A stretch of DNA of 64,000 nucleotides from Candidatus Zipacnadum vermilionense (GTDB lineage: Bacteria; Armatimonadota; Zipacnadia; Zipacnadales; Zipacnadaceae). The notes under the pieces were generated by a model. It ran no database searches. It saw nothing but the letters and a program-made list of their open reading frames with translations, and was not told the origin of the DNA. How positions within the stretch are numbered: the stretch's first letter is position 1; every line of letters starts with the position of its first letter. The translations under genes were made by a program, and so were the position numbers. The stretch lies in the NCBI GenBank assembly GCA_029821755.1, contig JALGSV010000010.1:1-64000 (forward strand). The letters are read 5' to 3'. This document shows positions 60,903 through 64,000 of this stretch, piece after piece.

Positions 60903-61604
60903 GTGGCCACCGCAGTAGACAGCGCCGTCGTGCCTTCGCCGCCACGAGGGCTGCCTGCGGCCTGGGGGATTCACCTTGGGTTGTTGCTGCTGGCAGGTTC
61001 GGCCTTGTATAGCAGGCAGATACCCCCGCTGCACCTCAAGCAGATCGGGGTGCTGGGCGTGGTGGGGCTGGCGTTGATAATCTGGGCGGCACTAGACAGC
61101 CGCCGCACCTATCTCGCCCGGGGTCTGCGCTTGCTCATGGGCCTGGCGGCGGCGCTGCTCTTCGGCTTGGCCCACGCGCCCCGCGCCATGTCCTGGGTGG
61201 CGGAGGGCAGCACCCGCGACCTGCTGGAGTACCTGCAGGTGAACCTGGGCACCCTCGCGATTCTCGTGCTCTTCCTGTCCTGGCTGGCCTACTACGCCAC
61301 GGGCGGGGAGCGTTCTCGCCCGCCCGCCCCGCTGCGTCCCGCGGCATTGGCGACGGGCGGCCTTATCGTCTTTCTCGCGCTGTTCGCGTATGTCGCGCTC
61401 TTTAACATGTACGGACGCAAGGGCGACCTGGGTACCGGCCTGGTGATCTTCCAGGCCTTGCAGTTCATGGCCCTGCTCGCGGCGGTGTTGGGTAGCTCCG
61501 GCGGACCCCTAGTCCGCCGCGCCCCGGCCTACTATCTGGGGGCGGCCCTGCTCGGAGTCGCCGCCCTGAGCTTGCTGGCGCTGAAGGCGGGTGCCCTCGG
61601 ATGA
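60903..61604 (+). CDS. Hypothetical polytopic membrane protein
   Basis: 233 residues with about seven hydrophobic helices and no recognised family. It starts at GTG 60903 after GGAGGAG, and overlaps the next gene by 4 bp (ATGA), so it probably works with the O-antigen-ligase-like protein. It might be an accessory to polymer assembly. Confidence 0.7.
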   Translation: MATAVDSAVVPSPPRGLPAAWGIHLGLLLLAGSALYSRQIPPLHLKQIGVLGVVGLALIIWAALDSRRTYLARGLRLLMGLAAALLFGLAHAPRAMSWVAEGSTRDLLEYLQVNLGTLAILVLFLSWLAYYATGGERSRPPAPLRPAALATGGLIVFLALFAYVALFNMYGRKGDLGTGLVIFQALQFMALLAAVLGSSGGPLVRRAPAYYLGAALLGVAALSLLALKAGALG

Positions 61605-62905
61605 GCGCCGCACCGCTGCGCAAGCCCTCCGCCCCCTTGCCCGACTGGGCCTTCTACGCCGCCCTGGTCATCATCTTCCTGTCGCCGTCTCAGTTGGCCT
61701 ACCCGATCACCAAGAAGGACGGCCCCTTCATCGGGTATGCCGATGTGCTGGCCGGGCTGGTTTGTCTGGTGGCCTTCGTCGCGGTGCTGGTCCGCCGCAA
61801 CTGGGGTGACCTCGCCCCGGCGCCGCTCGCGGCCTGGGCCCTGCTGGTGCTACTCGCGCTCTCGGTCAGCCAGGCCGTGCACCCCCAGAGCGCGGTCATC
61901 GAGACCATCCAGTGGGGCCTGTACCTGATCGCCGTCTACATGCTCTTTGCCAACGTGTTGACCGACCGTCGGCGGATCCGGATTGCGTTGCTGGCTCTGG
62001 CGGCCTCCACCACGCTTGTGGTAGTATGGGCCTTCTGGCAGTACCTGCGGGAGTCCGACCCGGCCCAAGTCTGCGCGGGTTTCACCAACCGCAACACCTA
62101 CAGCGCCTTCCTGGCCGTCGTCTTGCCGCTGTTGCTGGGAGGAGCCCTGCACGCCAGCCGTCGGGCCCAGCGGCTCTGGTGGCTGGTCGTGGTGGCTCTG
62201 GGGCTGGTGACCATGCTCTCCGGCCCGCTGATCTGGATCACGATCCTGGCCCTGGCGCTGGTGGCGTTCACCGTCCCCGGCGTCCGGCGCTGGGCGACTC
62301 TGGCCGTACTGGCCGGATTCGTTGCGGCCATGCCCTGGGCCCTGCCGCGCAACTACGAGGCGGCGGTTACCGAGCAGCTCAACCCGTACGAGTCGGTCGT
62401 GCTGCACGCTCTATTCGGGCAGGAGAGCAAGTCCGCCGTGGTCGTGAAGAAGCGCTGGCTGGAGTGGGCCCCAGCCCTGCGCATGCTCAGCGCCAACCCG
62501 GTCCTGGGCGTCGGCGCCGGGAACTACCAGGCCAACATCGGCCAGTACTATGAGGGTAGCCAGAGTGGCGCCCTCACCGGAGCTACGCTGCCCAACGTCA
62601 AGAAGAGCGAACCTGACAGCAACAACTTGTACCTGGTCATCGCCGGTTCGCTAGGCTTCTGCGGGCTGGCGGCCCTGCTGGGGGTCCTCGGGTATTTCTG
62701 GCGATGCAGCCGTCGGCTGCTCCCGGCGGCGCATGACCGTCTCGGCCGGGGCCTGGCCGCCGGCCTCCCGGCGGCGATGCTAGCCCTGGTGGTAGGCAAC
62801 CTATTCACCGCCATGTTTGTCAGAGGACTGAGCCTGGTGCTTATCTTGCTCTTCGCTCTGGCCTACGTCGCATCGAAGCTCTGGCTCGAGGCGAAATCCG
62901 GGTAG
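61601..62905 (+). CDS. O-antigen ligase/polymerase family membrane protein
   Basis: 434 residues with about eleven hydrophobic helices and a large external loop (NPVLGVGAGNYQANIGQYY, SEPDSNNLYLVIAGSLG), the hallmark of Wzy/WaaL-type (Wzy_C) proteins, including the conserved H/N region in the loop. It would polymerise or ligate lipid-linked sugars in the periplasm. It ends the polysaccharide gene group. Confidence 0.88.
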   Translation: MSAAPLRKPSAPLPDWAFYAALVIIFLSPSQLAYPITKKDGPFIGYADVLAGLVCLVAFVAVLVRRNWGDLAPAPLAAWALLVLLALSVSQAVHPQSAVIETIQWGLYLIAVYMLFANVLTDRRRIRIALLALAASTTLVVVWAFWQYLRESDPAQVCAGFTNRNTYSAFLAVVLPLLLGGALHASRRAQRLWWLVVVALGLVTMLSGPLIWITILALALVAFTVPGVRRWATLAVLAGFVAAMPWALPRNYEAAVTEQLNPYESVVLHALFGQESKSAVVVKKRWLEWAPALRMLSANPVLGVGAGNYQANIGQYYEGSQSGALTGATLPNVKKSEPDSNNLYLVIAGSLGFCGLAALLGVLGYFWRCSRRLLPAAHDRLGRGLAAGLPAAMLALVVGNLFTAMFVRGLSLVLILLFALAYVASKLWLEAKSG

Positions 62906-62976
62906 CCCGCACCGGCCAAATCAGAACAAGCCGTCTGTATGGCTCTCGCGACTCTCTCTCGAAGAAAGGGTTCAAC

Positions 62977-63537
62977 ATGTGGAAACTAACTCTCGCCCTG
63001 ATCGTATCACTCGTCCTGGGCGTGGTGCTGGTCAATGCCGCTGGCGCCGTCACCCTCGTCTTTGAGGGCGAAAACTACTCGTGGATCAAGCCCACCATGA
63101 CGGTCGGCACCGGCGACTTCAAGGGGAACGACTCTGGCGGCCACGTGTACATCAAGCTGCGACGCCCCCACGCCGAGAACGAGACCGGCCCCGGCGACGA
63201 CGGTAACACGACTTACAAGGTCTACGTGCCTGTGGCGGAGGACTATACGCTCTGGAGCCTGGTGCGCTGGTATGATGGCTGCGGCAACTCCTTCTTCACC
63301 CTGGTCGACGACATGTCCCCGGAAACCCCAGCCTACATCACCGACGCGCGCTACCAGGAGTGGCACTGGGTCAAGGGTAAGAAGTTCCATCTCACCGTGG
63401 GCTGGCACCTCATCCGCTTCCAGAACCGCGAGGACGGCGCCAAGCTCGATCAGTTCTTGATCACCACCGCCGACGAGTTTACTCCGACCCGCCGCATGCC
63501 CGAGACCTCCGCATACCTCTGGCGGCCGTCGGAGTAG
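62977..63537 (+). CDS. Exported protein of unknown function, possible carbohydrate-binding fold
   Basis: 186 residues with a signal peptide (about 1-23, ending NAAGA). The mature part is rich in beta-strands and aromatic residues (VFEGENYSWIKPTM, VAEDYTLWSLVRWYDGCGNSF, GWHLIRFQNREDGAKLDQFLIT). The pattern of E-x-E-x-Y near the start and LDQFLIT near the end recalls carbohydrate-binding modules of the galactose-binding type. No enzyme domain. RBS AAAGGG precedes the ATG. Confidence 0.65.
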   Translation: MWKLTLALIVSLVLGVVLVNAAGAVTLVFEGENYSWIKPTMTVGTGDFKGNDSGGHVYIKLRRPHAENETGPGDDGNTTYKVYVPVAEDYTLWSLVRWYDGCGNSFFTLVDDMSPETPAYITDARYQEWHWVKGKKFHLTVGWHLIRFQNREDGAKLDQFLITTADEFTPTRRMPETSAYLWRPSE

Positions 63538-63539
63538 TA

Positions 63540-63595
63540 ACACAGGCACGACTACCGGCACAGGGACAGGCACAGGGACAGATTCAACGACGGCA
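63540..63595. repeat. Low-complexity repeats before the last gene
   Basis: CACAGG(C/G)ACGAC-like and GGCACAGGGACA units follow each other, then ACGGCAACGGCGACAACGGCAG. Possibly slippage-derived; no coding frame of interest. Confidence 0.6.
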
Positions 63596-63659
63596 ACGGC
63601 GACAACGGCAGCAACAGTCCGATGTCGTTGTGCCTGATTTGCTCAGGGGTAGGTACAAC

Positions 63660-64000
63660 GTGAAAGACAGACCGCTTATCTTGTTGGTGCTCTGCTCGGC
63701 CCTCCTGGCCGGGCTGATCCTGCCTGCGTGGGCACAGCCCCCCCCTGCGGTGCCCACCGCGCCCGAAGTCGAGATCCCCGGCGTCGGCAAGCTGGAGATG
63801 CTCCCCGACATGGCCGACGGCGACTGGGTCTTCTTCGGCAAGCTCACCCCCGATGACCCCGAGGCCCTCAAGCTCACCGTCGCCTTGCTCTACAGCGAGA
63901 ACGGCGACCACTATCAGCTCCGCCTGAGCGCCAAGGAGGCTCAGTTCTTCCTGGTGCGCGGCGGCAAAGCCCTCCCCCTGGGCCGTGCCGGTAATCCCGG
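63660..64000 (+). CDS. Exported protein, N-terminal part (cut by the window end)
   Basis: A GTG at 63660, with AGGGG 10 nt upstream, opens a frame that runs off the window (113 codons visible). It encodes a signal peptide (KDRPLILLVLCSALLAGLI, then LPAWAQ), a Pro-rich spacer and a beta-rich region (GDWVFFGKLTPDDPEALKL). Not in the ORF track because of the GTG start and missing stop. Function unknown. Confidence 0.65.
   Translation, partial: MKDRPLILLVLCSALLAGLILPAWAQPPPAVPTAPEVEIPGVGKLEMLPDMADGDWVFFGKLTPDDPEALKLTVALLYSENGDHYQLRLSAKEAQFFLVRGGKALPLGRAGNP

Overview
The window is high-GC bacterial chromosome with dense genes on both strands, Shine-Dalgarno starts and frequent GTG/TTG starts. It has no rRNA, CRISPR array or intact phage. 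The mix of genes suggests a free-living, polysaccharide-using Gram-negative-type bacterium: three uroporphyrinogen-decarboxylase (URO-D) superfamily proteins, an L-fucose-isomerase-like protein, GH2 and pectate-lyase-like enzymes, a DUF6784/6785-type membrane protein, UPF0182, DUF151 and DUF4446. My best guess is Armatimonadota or a relative; this is inferred from gene families, with no phylogenetic marker analysed.

Layout. 1-3.5 kb: the tail of a coiled-coil (possibly helicase) gene, then xerC/D-like recombinase, DUF4446, yajC and alr. 3.7-16.6 kb: mostly minus strand, with three URO-D proteins, two polytopic GT-C-like proteins, a nitrilase and class III aminotransferase pair, tRNA-Pro(GGG), HU, gpsA and a fucose-isomerase-like protein. 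16.9-29.8 kb: plus strand, with pyrF-pyrB behind a near-perfect sigma70 promoter, an orphan AbrB-like ORF, a GH2 enzyme, der, plsY, a 1143-aa exported protein with a degenerate PHP-like region, a phosphoribosyltransferase and a large membrane protein. 29.9-47.7 kb: minus strand. After a secreted beta-helix protein comes a rearranged version of the widespread efp-accB-accC-DUF2273-nusB-xseA-xseB-dxs-nadK-recN neighbourhood. It is interrupted by an amidohydrolase, a truncated REP-associated transposase (RAYT), an AvaI/BsoBI-type restriction-modification cassette, a decayed histidine kinase and a TPR protein. An RRM protein gene follows. 48-56.7 kb: tRNA-Val(GAC), thrS, DUF151, UPF0182, a HAD phosphatase and a HypE/AIR-synthase-like protein. 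56.8-64 kb: an exopolysaccharide-type operon (winged-helix regulator, sugar-phosphate transferase, DegT aminotransferase, VanZ, lipB, membrane protein, O-antigen-ligase-like protein), then exported proteins, the last cut by the window edge.

Main points of interest. (1) The AccB-like protein beside accC has Arg where the biotinylated Lys should be. (2) A visibly AT-richer BsoBI/AvaI-like R-M cassette sits directly against dxs and ends where the RAYT is cut off. (3) Many short intergenic palindromes share a GGCTTGGAAGCC-like core with stems that differ but stay paired; one sits directly upstream of the RAYT, suggesting a REP/RAYT system. Related repeats appear to have entered the reading frames of der and nusB. 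(4) EF-P has Arg at its loop tip and a TTG start.
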